The notes under the pieces were generated by a model. That model worked only from the letters and a program-made list of their open reading frames with translations, had not been told where the DNA came from and made no database searches. This document shows, piece by piece, positions 21,343 to 31,477 of a stretch of 64,000 nt of DNA (its first letter is position 1; every line of letters begins with the position of its first letter). The translations under genes were made by a program, and so were the position numbers. The stretch is taken from NCBI GenBank assembly GCA_910574455.1, contig CAJSYZ010000002.1, positions 5,109,671 through 5,173,670 on the forward strand, in the 5' to 3' direction. Origin of the DNA: Trichaptum fuscoviolaceum (Eukaryota; Basidiomycota; Agaricomycetes; Hymenochaetales; Trichaptaceae).

Positions 21343-24218
21343 ATGGAGACTCCGTCGCTCGTTTTCGTCCCCTCGTCGCCTCTGCCGCACGCACCAGCCC
21401 TACAACATCCGAAAAACAGCTACTCGCCAGACTCATCAGACTCGTCGCATACACGACCTCCGTCGACATATGGCAATGCGCTCGAGGAGCCAGAACGGAA
21501 TTCTTCCGAAACAACGATATTCACTATCTACTCCATGTATAGTGACCGCCGACAGTCCGAATCGCCTTCTATGGCTCGCCAAAGCCGCGAGCGTGATTTC
21601 CCAGAGCATCGTCTATCAAAGGAACAGAGAGGCGTGGCATCCCACTCGAGAGCAGTGACAGATGAGGACGTGACCAGCGAATCATACAGCGATTCGTTCT
21701 ACCGTGCTCCTGTTAGCCGCCCTCCCAGCTCTGTCAGTCCCTACCTCACCAGCTACGACTCCCCTGCTGAGGGCTCGAGTCGGCCGCATAGTTTCTTGCA
21801 CAACGGAAGTAGCAGACCAGTTAGCAGGAACCTCGGCGGATTTCTTGAATCGAGCGCTTCGGAGCCTATTCTATACGGCGATAGGTCCGAGCTTGCATAC
21901 ACTGCTGATCGAAACAGTGTTGCTCCAAGCGTGTACGCGCTTGGTACATTACCTCCAGCTGAAGACTTTGACACCTCTGCAAGGCTCTCCATGGCTGCAA
22001 CTACGACTGTGACTACGCGGACGAGCAGTAGCCCACCCAGACGGTCTCGCGTCGCCGTGGGTCAACCTGTATCGTCCTGGACTAAATATGTCGACCTCAC
22101 CCTTTCCGACGACAGTCAACCAGACCTCAGCTTGCACCAATTCAATCCCGGACGCATGTACGCTTCATCGAAGGCGACAACAGCGACGGCGGAGTCTGCG
22201 GAGAATGTGGACCGGCCACCGCGACCAGCACGCGGGAGCCCTCCCATCGCGACCGAAAGTGAGCACAGACGGAATGATAGCACTGGCATGACAGCTAGCA
22301 CGACGCATGAGGGCTACTTTACTGCACCGCAGAGTGTCGAATCAACGCAACCGATCGCTCGAGCACGCAGTCCTGCACCCCCACCCCCACCTCCGAAGCC
22401 CTTGTCAAGACCTGGCAGCGCGCACAAGAACCTTCCACCACGCCCGACGAGCACCGGACCGGGCCCGCCTCCTACACCTTCCGTTAGATCCGTACTATCG
22501 ACACCATCCAAGACCGCCTCGCCTCGTCCATCCAAAACCATAAGCCCCGCGAAGTCGTCCATCGCATCATCATCCTTCAAGACTAGCTCCATAGACCGAG
22601 CAGAGAATGAGGAACCCGAAGCGTTCTTTGTGCGTAGTACATACGCTCAGCTAGAAGTGACCGGTGTTAAGGGGGACGGATATGAAGAAGGCGTGGAGCG
22701 CACGCGGGCGAAGCTTGGTCACAATCGGGAAAGTGTCCAGCTTGCCGCTGCACAGAGTGAAGCACGAGCTTTGGGCGACGAAGCATCTGACATTACTCAG
22801 AAGGAGTTGGAGATTTTGAAGAGTCTTGATAGGTATGCATTCCAGAACACAAAGCATGGGAGCTTAATTGACGCTATTGCGAAAGATATGGTTTCTACAC
22901 TGTCTCTACGCACGACCGGCTAGTTCTCTTGCCTTCTGTATCCCTGTCAAAACCTTTACACCGCATAATCATCACTCCGCACTCTGGCCCTCCCTCACCT
23001 CGACTTCTAGATAAGCTTCCCAACCCACCGGAGAAATCGAAAGCCAAGGAGGCCGAACGCATAGCTAAATGGGGCCGTATGATTGAAGCAGCGGAGCGTG
23101 ATCCAGGAGGAAACGTCGCGTTATGGAGAGTACGGAGGAACAAGAGGGAGAAGCTGCGTCTGCGCGTTTTCAAAGGTATCCCCGATCGCTGGCGCGCCGC
23201 CGTTTGGGAGGTGCTCATTTCGAGATTTGTTACTGCGACAACTGGTAATCATGTCAGGCTTGATCGGATGAAAGACGAATATCGCACGAATGTCGAACGA
23301 CCGAGCAGTTATGATGTGCAAATCGATCTGGACGTGCCGCGGACGATTAATGGGCATGTTTTATTCAAGACACGTTATGGTCTGGGGTCAGTTTCTCTCT
23401 TCCTTGCTTTTCCTAATGCTCCACCGCTAATACGCAATGATGCTTTTTTCTAGCCAACGATCCCTCTTCCGTGTACTCCATGCCTTTTCCCTTCACTGTG
23501 ATGAATGTGGATACTGCCAAGGCATGGGCCCATTGGCAGCCACATTGCTGTGCTATTACGAGCCCGAGAAGGTTTACGCGACGCTACTGCACTTGCATGA
23601 CGAGTATGCGATGCACGGGCTTTTCTCTCCGGGTTTTCCAGGCTTGCTTGAGACAATTTATGTCCAGGAGCGGATGATAGAGAGAATGATGCCCAGCGTC
23701 TATGCGGCTTTTGTGAGTCTGAGTGCCTTCTTCGTCCTTATATAACATACGTAAATCAAAGCCTGAATCATACTGACTGTTTGTTCTCACATGTAGAAGA
23801 AGCATCTGATATCAACTACCAGTTATGCGACGAAATGGTACATCACTCTGTTTGCGAATAGTGTTCCATTTCAGACACAGCTACGGTTATGGGATGTGTT
23901 CTTACTCGATGGCCGAGACGTTTTCGTCACAACGGCCGTTGCTATAGTATGGGTTCTGAAGGGTACGTAGGACGGACATCTCAGTTGAGCTCCTAACTAA
24001 CAAACATCCATACAGATCATTTGACCTCTAATCAAGCTAATTTTGAGACTATTCTCTCGTTGCTATCCTCTTTCTTCGTACCAGAAACCGAGGACTCCCT
24101 TCTTCGATGGATTGAGCGTGCGCTCGATGACAAGAAACTTCGCGCCGACATGGCGCAATGGCGCAACGAGTGGCAGGGCCTCGTTGCGAGCGGCAAGGAA
24201 GGTGGTGTTCTGTTATAG
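21343..24218 (+). CDS. TBC-domain Rab GTPase-activating protein
   Basis: Accelerates GTP hydrolysis on Rab proteins in membrane traffic. The start is the ATG at 21343 (METPSLVFV). The first 500 residues are disordered, rich in Ser and Pro, with a poly-Pro run near 22378. The key join is an intron at 22833-22885 (gtatgc...gaaag). It links LDR to YGFYTVSTHDRLVLLP in frame, so this is one gene, not two. The TBC domain follows: VFKGIPDRWRAAVWE, the arginine finger in IDLDVPRTI and the glutamine finger in CGYCQGM. Then come LWDVFLLDG and a C-terminal helix ending GKEGGVLL. Both catalytic fingers are intact, so GAP activity is expected. The Rab target cannot be read from sequence. Confidence 0.92.
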
Positions 24219-25193
24219 CATTACTCTCATGACACTTTGTTTTCTCTATTTCTCTCTTCTCTACTCTTTGGTGGAATTAGCATACTCGATATCTTGCACG
24301 CGCTTTCTTTCTTCGTCCTGCATCCGCTTTTAGGCCTCCTTGCTACTTCCTCGCTATCATTCTTTCAATTCAGCATTTCGCCCTGTCCCACCTCCAGGTC
24401 TTCTGACAACGCAACGCTCTGGGGCCCACCCGAGTCCGTCCACAAATTTGTCCTGCTTTCTTCTTCTCTCCATCTCCATTTTCTCTGGCATCGCGCGCAT
24501 TACTGGCACTTCTCTCATTTTAGCATTACTTGTGTACGATTATTATCACACGCAGCATGTAGATACCGGCTCATCACGCACATCGGCGTATATGGATCTC
24601 AACATGGATCTGACTTGATCGTCGCAGAGGCACCGAGAGCAGGATTTGATATATTCTGACTCTGGTTTCGTCTCCGGTATGCTTCCGTCGGCCTAAAACG
24701 AGCGTCTCCTTGTTCTTGAAAAAGCAACGCGTTACTTGATCGCACGCTGCATCGTTGTTCCCACGCCCATATTAACCTTTTATGGAACTCTGACTCTGCT
24801 TCTGCGCCGACGACCAATCAACGCATTGAGATGGTGCAGGGCCATAGAACAAACGAATATCCCGGTATGGATCATTTTGTACTTTTTGGCAAAGCTCTCC
24901 TCCTCTTCTTTTGGATTAGCTACGGGCCTGTGCTGGCGGACGTATGCAGCGCTGAGTATATAACCACGATGCGGAACCAAATATCTTCCTCATCACCACC
25001 CATCGGTGCTTCAGCTACAATCAGCTCATCCTAGAGTCTACTTCACCCAACGATTTCAAGACAGTCGACATAACTCTCGGCTCTCGCTCATTTGCTTCAC
25101 GTTTACGACTCTATACATACCCTTAAGCCCACTCGTCTCATTGATATCTCGACATATACCACCCACCCACATACACATATACACATAAAAGAC
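24219..25193. other. Intergenic region, TBC gene 3' side
   Basis: Pyrimidine-rich with short frames only (for example 24237-24659). Nothing recognisable. The last 150 bp are CT-rich with CCACCCACATACACATATAC just before the next ATG, a typical fungal 5' leader. Confidence 0.4.
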
Positions 25194-25463
25194 ATGTCCT
25201 TCTCAGCTCAGCCCTCCTCCCCGACGTCCGGCTTCTTCCCCACGAGCCCGACGGGCACATTCTCCTTCGCTGCGATGCAGCAGTCCCCACGCGAGTCGTA
25301 CAACATGTACGCCGAGTTCGGCCTTGTGGGAGGCAATAACTCTGGACACGGTGCCAGCGCCAGCACCACTGGCTCAACGCGCTCGACTACGAGCAGCTCG
25401 GCCCAGTCTACCAGCTCTGCGTCATCTACCAACTCGCTGAAGAGGCTGTTCAGGAGGCATTGA
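25194..25463 (+). CDS. Small Ser-rich protein with basic C-terminus, unknown function
   Basis: Single-exon gene of 89 codons starting ATGTCCTTC at 25194. It opens with MSFSAQPSSPTSGFFPTSP, has a central FSFAAMQQSPRESYNMYAEF block and a Gly/Asn turn, then a Ser/Thr-only stretch, and closes with NSLKRLFRRH. The start follows a CT-rich leader ending ATAAAAGAC, a good fungal context. No signal peptide or membrane segment. I recall similar short SP-rich proteins in mushroom genomes but no function. The conserved-looking ends with a low-complexity middle suggest a real peptide-binding or regulatory protein, but this is a guess. Confidence 0.6.
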   Translation: MSFSAQPSSPTSGFFPTSPTGTFSFAAMQQSPRESYNMYAEFGLVGGNNSGHGASASTTGSTRSTTSSSAQSTSSASSTNSLKRLFRRH

Positions 25464-26184
25464 GGAAGCCAGGCGGGATAGATTCGTCAACTACAAGATT
25501 AGAAAACCCGGGCGGGAGACATGGACCTCGTCGCGCACTTCCGGTCGAGAATCGACATCTCGGCCACATATTTATTCTGTTCTCTTGGGATATTACCAAC
25601 CCCTAAACCTGTATTACCTTTACCGCATTACCTTTGCGCTTGGTTCGCAACATATTATCACCAGCATTCGATCAATGGACCGCCTCTCTTTTCCGGCATA
25701 GCATTCCACCTCTGTATTAATCATATTTCTGTTTCACTATTGTTCGACCAATACCAATGTAGCATTCAACTTTAACCTGTTTGTTAAAATTATGATGTAC
25801 ATGTTTTTGTACTGATCATACATCCATCGTGATTGACACCAAACCCAATACAACGTTTGTCATATTATTTAAGTTTGACCGTGAGAATTTAATTCTGCTG
25901 TTCAACTTCAAGTTTTGTGCAACGTTTGCTTCAAGTTTATCCCTCAGGCTGCTCCTTATCAGTGTCCTTCAACGTTGCTCGCGTAGACTTCATGCAACAG
26001 AACTAAACTTCACAAACCACCACTTGCTACCTGAGCTGCATTTTCGTCGCTCTCCACGAAAGCCCCCTTTTGTTCAACACGGACTCTTCAAACTTTCCCA
26101 CCAATTCTCGGTGAGTACGATCATTGAGGGTTTATGTGCGCATCAACATATATCACAACACCGTAGCCTACTCTGAAGCTGCGC
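25464..26184. other. Intergenic region between small protein gene and SDR pseudogene
   Basis: AT-rich, no supportable gene. It should hold the 3' ends of two converging transcripts. Confidence 0.4.
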
Positions 26185-27247
26185 CTAGTTAGAGTATTCG
26201 ACACGATTCACAAATTGCCCACTTTTCTCCAAGCCGACCCCATCGAAAAACGCTAGTTCATGACTCACGGATTCTTCGACGGTGATGGCCCCGTGCCAAT
26301 CTGGAGTGTTCTTTCTAAAATGTGCATCGAGCGCATCATATCTTGCTTTGACCTGGTCCTCCGCTATGCAAAGAAGACATGAGTGGACAGTCATTCAAAT
26401 GATTTAGAGAGACACTCACGTCCTTGCATCGTCATTACGAACCCAGGGCAAACCGCCAGGAAGAGAATGTCCTTGTAGGTAAGCGAGAACTTTGCAACTA
26501 GCATGTTGACCGCTGCTTTCGAGATCGCATATGCGACAGTGGCGGAATGCTTCTCCTTGAGAACCACCTCAGTGGAGCCCATGCCCGTCGAGATGACGAA
26601 TATCTTCTTCATATCCCCGACCTTGATCAAAGGCAGGAATTGATCGTATGCGTTACGCCGATGACATTTGTCTTGAACTAAAGGCTGATGTGTTACTTTC
26701 AGGCTTTTCGAAAAGCTGATTGTTCAGATGACGTACAAAATCCAACATGTCTTTCTCAAGAATTTCGTCGCTTGGGCTAGGTAAGAAAGTCTCGTTAGTG
26801 TTTGACATATAGAGCACGCAAACCGCGTCTTACAATTTGTCCAGGGTAAGAAGCTACGTTCATAACCCATCATTGCGGCATTGTTAATCAGCACATCAAG
26901 CTTTCCTCCCGATAGTGCCGCGACTTCCGCTGCTGCAGCCTACGTAGGTAATTAATCGACATCCTCTATTAACTGTTGTCTAGTTGAATACGTACTTTTA
27001 TGGATGTTAGGTCGTTGAGATCCGCTTGGACAACATGAACGTTTGGAGCCGATTCCGCAAATAATAGCAAGTCCTTAGCCCCTGTCTTGTTCCTGACTAT
27101 CGCGAAGACAATGGTATTCGACCATGCCGAGAGTTGCTTAACGAATCCGAGCTACTCAGGAAACAAATGAGAATAGGTTGAGCGCTGTCTCGAGGAGACG
27201 GTTACGCCAATCCCTCTCGATGCACCTGTGACAGCGTATGAAGGCAT
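26185..27247 (-). pseudogene. Short-chain dehydrogenase paralog 2, frameshifted
   Basis: Homolog of the SDRs at 27.8-30.5 kb with the same intron plan. The start is ATGCCTTCA (27247-27245), encoding YAVTGASRGIG. NNAAMMGYERSF and the catalytic AYAISKAAVN are present. Two lesions break the frame. One base is missing near 26848, so the FLTLDQ segment of its sisters becomes out-of-frame FLPWTN. Four bases are missing near 26639, so the expected NAFLPLI reads NSCL then a stop. The two deletions sum to five, so they do not compensate. The C-terminus also diverges: KSGQFVNRVEYSN replaces the RRDGE...GEF tail. Splice sites are still intact, so the loss is recent. Confidence 0.78.
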
Positions 27248-27790
27248 TTTGTTCAAGCAAGCACTTTCCTCGAGACTGCAGAATTTCACTTTAGTGGGTA
27301 CAATCTTTCGTAGCTTTTATACTGTCTACCATCTCACAATATCACTAGTGTAGTGTTGAGACATCGACGTTGATTTTTGCCGAATCGCTGCGTATCAAAC
27401 CGGCATACATTAATTGAGTGACCTTTGACGGATCATTGGGTAATACTGGCGGAGATTTGAATTCAGAAACAGGCACTTCTTTACTTGGCTTTCACACAAC
27501 ACTAGCCTGAGGTTTCGGTGGATAACTCAGGGACGACCTTTCGCCGGAGCGCTGCTGAGGTAGACACGCGTTGAAGCGGCACCAGCAAGGACTTGGGAAG
27601 GTTATTAATTATACTTCATAATTGACTTGGTACTTGCTTCCCCCATCCAAAAGGAGGACGTTGCGAGATCCCCTTGCAAGTCCATACAATACACGGGCGC
27701 AAACGTGAGTAGCGGCACCGACTGTCTAACATCAATTTCCTACTATTCTACATTGCTCCATACTAGAGGGTGCGGTGTTGCAGATCCGCC
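27248..27790. promoter_or_regulatory. Upstream region of SDR paralog 2 with shared promoter words
   Basis: Contains GGCATACATTA at 27402-27412 and AGCCTGAGG at 27504-27512. Both words recur in the same order upstream of paralog 3, and the second also upstream of paralog 4. Most likely an ancient promoter copied with the genes; it may bind a common regulator. No gene is present. Confidence 0.45.
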
Positions 27791-28842
27791 TCAAAGGCGA
27801 AATTCACCCAAACTACCATCCTCCCCGTCGCGTCGTACGAAAAGTCCGGACTTCTCTAACGTGACCTTGTCAAACAATGCTAGCTGGTCACGCACAGACT
27901 CCTCGACGGTTATGGCCGATTTGAGTACTTCCTCGGCTGCACAGTACGGTAAGAATGACTAGTTTACAGATGTTCTGCATTGACCTAGAAAGCGAAGTAC
28001 TTACGTGCTTCAAACGTCCTAACAAATCCTGGAGACACCGCCAGGAAGAGCACGTTCTTGTATGTGAGTGCGAACTTAGTAACTACCATATTCAGTGCTG
28101 CTTTCGAGATGCTGTACGCAACATTGGGCGAGTGGGAAGCGTCGAGGGTGTACTTTATGGAACCTAAGCCCGTGGAAAGGTAAAATATTTTTTTCGTGGT
28201 TCCAGCTTGGATCAAAGGCAGGAAAGCGTTGGTAGTATGCGTTATGCCAACGACGTTTGTCTTGAACTGCGTATTTCACCGTCACTTCCTACGTTAGAGA
28301 TATCTTGTTTGAATGACTTACGAAGTCCATCAAATCATGCTCTAAGACCTCATCTGACGGGCTGGGTAAGTGAGGTTAGTAATTTTAACGCTTTTGGATG
28401 ATTGGAACCAACTCCCTTACAATTGGTCGAGGGTCAGGAAGCTTCGTTCATAGACCATCTTGGCTCCATTATTGATCAGCACATCGAGTTTTCCTCCTGA
28501 CACTGCTGAGACTTCCGCTGCCGCTGCCTACGGGTGCAGATCAATGCATATCAGCTCGTATCTATGGTCCCGAGACTGACCTTTATGGAACTTAGATTGC
28601 TTATATCTCCTTGGATCACGTAGACATTTTTTTTAGGAGCAGAGTCTGCGAAAGCCTGTAGGTCCGTAGCTCCTGGCTTGTTCCTCACCACCGCAAAGAC
28701 AGTACTGTTTGGTCTTTCAGAAAGTTTCTTGACAAATCCCAGCTGTCCAAATAGCGTGATATATCAGTGATATGTTCGAATGACCTGGTGAAACACCTAC
28801 CCCGATGCCGCGCGATGCACCCGTTACTGCATACGAAGTCAT
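27791..28842 (-). CDS. Short-chain dehydrogenase/reductase (nor-1-like), paralog 3
   Basis: NAD(P)-dependent SDR. The start is ATGACTTCG (28842-28840), giving YAVTGASRGIG. LINNGAKMVYERSF holds the structural NNxG motif, FYLSTGLGS the catalytic serine, and AYSISKAALN the Tyr-Lys pair. The C-terminus is EKSGLFVRRDGEDGSLGEFR with TGA at 27793-27791. All exons join in frame (for example LDQ-F-PSDEVLEHDL across 28434-28370). The last exon is 54 nt shorter than in paralog 4. It goes from PEEVLKSA straight to ITVEESVRDQ, lacking the 18 residues equivalent to YEVMNARIRANNPDWPGD plus neighbours. That region is near the substrate side in classical SDRs, so specificity may differ. Reading frame intact, so probably functional. 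Confidence 0.82.
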
Positions 28843-29381
28843 GGTAGCTGGCTTCCTCAATAGTGAGACTGATGAGTCAAGGTGAATCAGTCTCTATTAT
28901 AGCGAAATGCTAGTAAGTAATCAACTCCTTCATAAATGCAGGGTTGTTTTTCAAGATGAATAAGCTCTGGCATACATTACTCAGCCTGAGGTGAGACAGC
29001 CTGAGTACCAAATCGGATCCATCCCGTTATCAAGAAACTTACTACATAGTAACAGTAATCCTCTATCAAGGGTTACAAGAAGGTTGATTTAGGCCCTTTC
29101 CATCGGATACAATTCGCCATAAACAAGCCTGAATGAATCCCACTCGATCATCAATAGAAAGTAGCCTACAATCCTTCCTTGTGTACCAAAACCTTTTCAG
29201 AATTTGTTTTTGACAGCTTACCATCGAAAACACTATGAGTCGAGGCTCCGGCATACCTGATCTTTATTTTTGTTCAAGTTTGTTGACTAAGTTGACTTCA
29301 TTTGTATTTTACTGTATATGTAGTTATCAGTCCTTCGTGCAAGTCAAATGGAATATAACTATCTACTTGCACCGAAGAGTA
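28843..29381. promoter_or_regulatory. Upstream region of SDR paralog 3
   Basis: Contains GGCATACATTAC (28969-28980) directly followed by TCAGCCTGAGG (28981-28991), about 140 bp before the start codon at 28842. CTCAGCCTGAG is an almost perfect palindrome with a one-base centre. No gene seen in the interval. Confidence 0.5.
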
Positions 29382-30492
29382 TCACGAGCGGAACTCACCC
29401 AGAGTGCCGTCCTCTCCGTCACGACGCACGAAGCGACCTGATTTATCCAGAGTGACCTTGTCAAATAGCGCCAGCTGTTCTCGCACAGACTCCTCCACTG
29501 TTATGTCTCCGGGCCAATCCGGATTATTCGCCCTGATACGTGCATTCATAACTTCATATCGTGCCTTCACTTCTTCCTCGGCTGTGGATCGCAAGGTAAG
29601 TGCTAATGAATATACATATAACCCAAGCGACTTACGTCCTTGCATCGACCTGACAAAGCCAGGCGAGACTGCCAAAATCACAATGTCCTTATACGTGAGG
29701 GCGAACTTTGCGACCGCCATATTGAGCGCTGCTTTCGAGATTCCGTACGCGAAGGTGGCCGAGTGTCCAAATTGGAGGACATACTTGGGGGATCCCATGC
29801 CGGAAGAAATGACGAATATCTTCTTCGTGCTCCCCGCCTTGATCAATGGCAAGAAGGCGTTGATGGTGTGCGTCACGCCCACAACATTCGTCTTAAACTG
29901 TGTGGTCCTAGGTTAATTGACCTCCCTAGGCAAGATGGCTGTCGAGACGACATACAAACTCAATCATATCACTTTCAAGGACCTCTTCCGATGGACTAGA
30001 TCATAGAATTTTTGTCAGTTAACTTGATGCCACACAGTTGTAGAGTGATTACATGCAATTGGTCAACGGTCAAGAAACTACGCTCATGGCCCATTAATGC
30101 AGCATTGTTGATTAGCACATCAAGCTTTCCTCCCGTCACTGCCGCTACTTCAGCAGCCGCAGACTACGCAGGTACATGTTAGAGATATGCTCTAAATAGT
30201 CATTCAATACCCTATTGAATTCTTACTTTAATAGAGGCCAGGTCGTTGATGTCCGCTTGGATGATATGAATATTCCGGTTTGGAGACGCCTCAGCGAGAG
30301 ACTGGAGGTCAACGGCCCCTGGCTTATTCCTTACAAGCGCAAAGACAGTACTATTTGGCCTTGCCGAAAGTTGCTTGACGAAGCCCAACTGTTCGAGTTC
30401 ATTGTGAGCCACTCTAATACAACTCGATTATATGCTGAAATTGCACTTACCCCGATGCCGCGCGATGCACCTGTGACGACGTACGAAGACAT
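29382..30492 (-). CDS. Short-chain dehydrogenase/reductase (nor-1-like), paralog 4
   Basis: The most complete copy of the local SDR family. The start is ATGTCTTCG (30492-30490), encoding YVVTGASRGIG. LINNAALMGHERSFL, FVISSGMGS and AYGISKAALN supply the structural and catalytic motifs. The C-terminus is DKSGRFVRRDGEDGTLGEFRS with TGA at 29384-29382. All exons join in frame if one intron uses a GC donor: GACCAATT then gcatgtaatc near 30054, acceptor CTAG before TCCATCGG. The downstream GT alternative breaks the frame. Same intron plan as its paralogs. Soluble, substrate unknown, possibly a polyketide-type or small aldehyde/ketone reductase. No polyketide synthase or other biosynthetic genes lie nearby. 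Confidence 0.85.
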
Positions 30493-31477
30493 TGCTCGAT
30501 GTCGAGTGATTTTAAGATGCTAGTAGTGGGTGACTTTGATTTTGAATCGAAGCTCCTTTATTTGCGGGTACTACACAGCGCTCAGGTCTTGGGCTGATTT
30601 GAACTTGAACGCGCGGCCAGCCGGCATTCCAGGATGGAGCACTTCGGCTGGAGATTAGTTATTTCAACTCTAACGCGCGGCCAGCCGGCATACCATTCCA
30701 ACGGGCTGCAGCACTCCGGCTGGGAATTAGTTATGGGGATCTGACGCCTGTCCGAAATCGACGTCGTTTGAGCAACAGATCCTTTGAGATCTCTTGAAGA
30801 AATATATACATCAGTAAGTGCAGAGCGTCGATCATCATGACGTCACTGCCACTCAGCCTGAGGCTGCCGGCGGCAAAGTTACCCATAAATGGAATAAAAT
30901 CTTGAACTCATCCGAGCGGCGTTGCCAAAATCCAGGATATGAGCGTTAGTGATCTATCGTCCTTCGCTCCCCCGACAGCCACTTTAGCAGATGGACAACC
31001 GGCGTGAAAAGTATAAGCTACGCCCAGCTCAGCTATGCTTTAGCGATGGCATCCACAATGTCGTGAGTTCCACACAGCGAGTCTTCATGAATCAGTCTGG
31101 ACGGGTTGGAGAATTATTGAGTCAGTTGAGTGGCCAATGCCACTCATGAGAGCAGCCAGTTTGACTTGCAATACTCCAAGGCTGGCTCGGTATGCTCCAA
31201 TCAGGCTCGCGGATGTCAGTTCTGGACTATTGCGGCGTTTGAATATCCAGTCCGAATCGAAAAGGTCTCTGACCAGACGACGCAAGCAAGTGGCTGACAT
31301 CGAAGTGCCGTCAGCTTCGAGCCAGCCATGGGACGCATTTAAGGCTGACGTTCTCCAGTTCGTAGTTCCCCCAGTTCTTAGCTTCCTACCACGAGCTCCC
31401 TAGCCGTTCACACCTTTCCTCTTTCTATCCTCTTGCATTAGACATTCTATCCTCGTACACATACATCGTCTACCGCG
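30493..31477. promoter_or_regulatory. Promoter region of SDR paralog 4 with two repeat systems
   Basis: About 1 kb with no recognisable gene. It holds the direct repeats at 30608-30734 and ACTCAGCCTGAGG at 30851-30863. The right 350 bp also include the promoter of the secreted-protein gene that starts at 31478. Confidence 0.5.
30608..30734. repeat. Two direct repeat units, each with a CCAGCCGG / CCGGCTGG inverted pair
   Basis: Unit 1 is 30608-30662, unit 2 is 30672-30734. Both begin AACGCGCGGCCAGCCGGCAT and both end ATTAGTTAT. Inside each, CCAGCCGG is followed about 20-30 bp later by its inverse (TTCGGCTGG in unit 1, TCCGGCTGG in unit 2). The CGG/CCG spacing resembles sites of fungal Zn2Cys6 activators; this is inference. 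Confidence 0.65.

Noticed and set aside
21343..24218. Two separate genes, a disordered protein and a TBC protein
   Set aside because: An intron at 22833-22885 joins LDR to YGFYTVSTHDRLVLLP in frame, so it is one gene.
12761..30492. SDR cluster as a secondary-metabolite gene cluster
   Set aside because: No polyketide synthase, NRPS, terpene synthase or P450 lies in the window; the genes between the SDRs are housekeeping.
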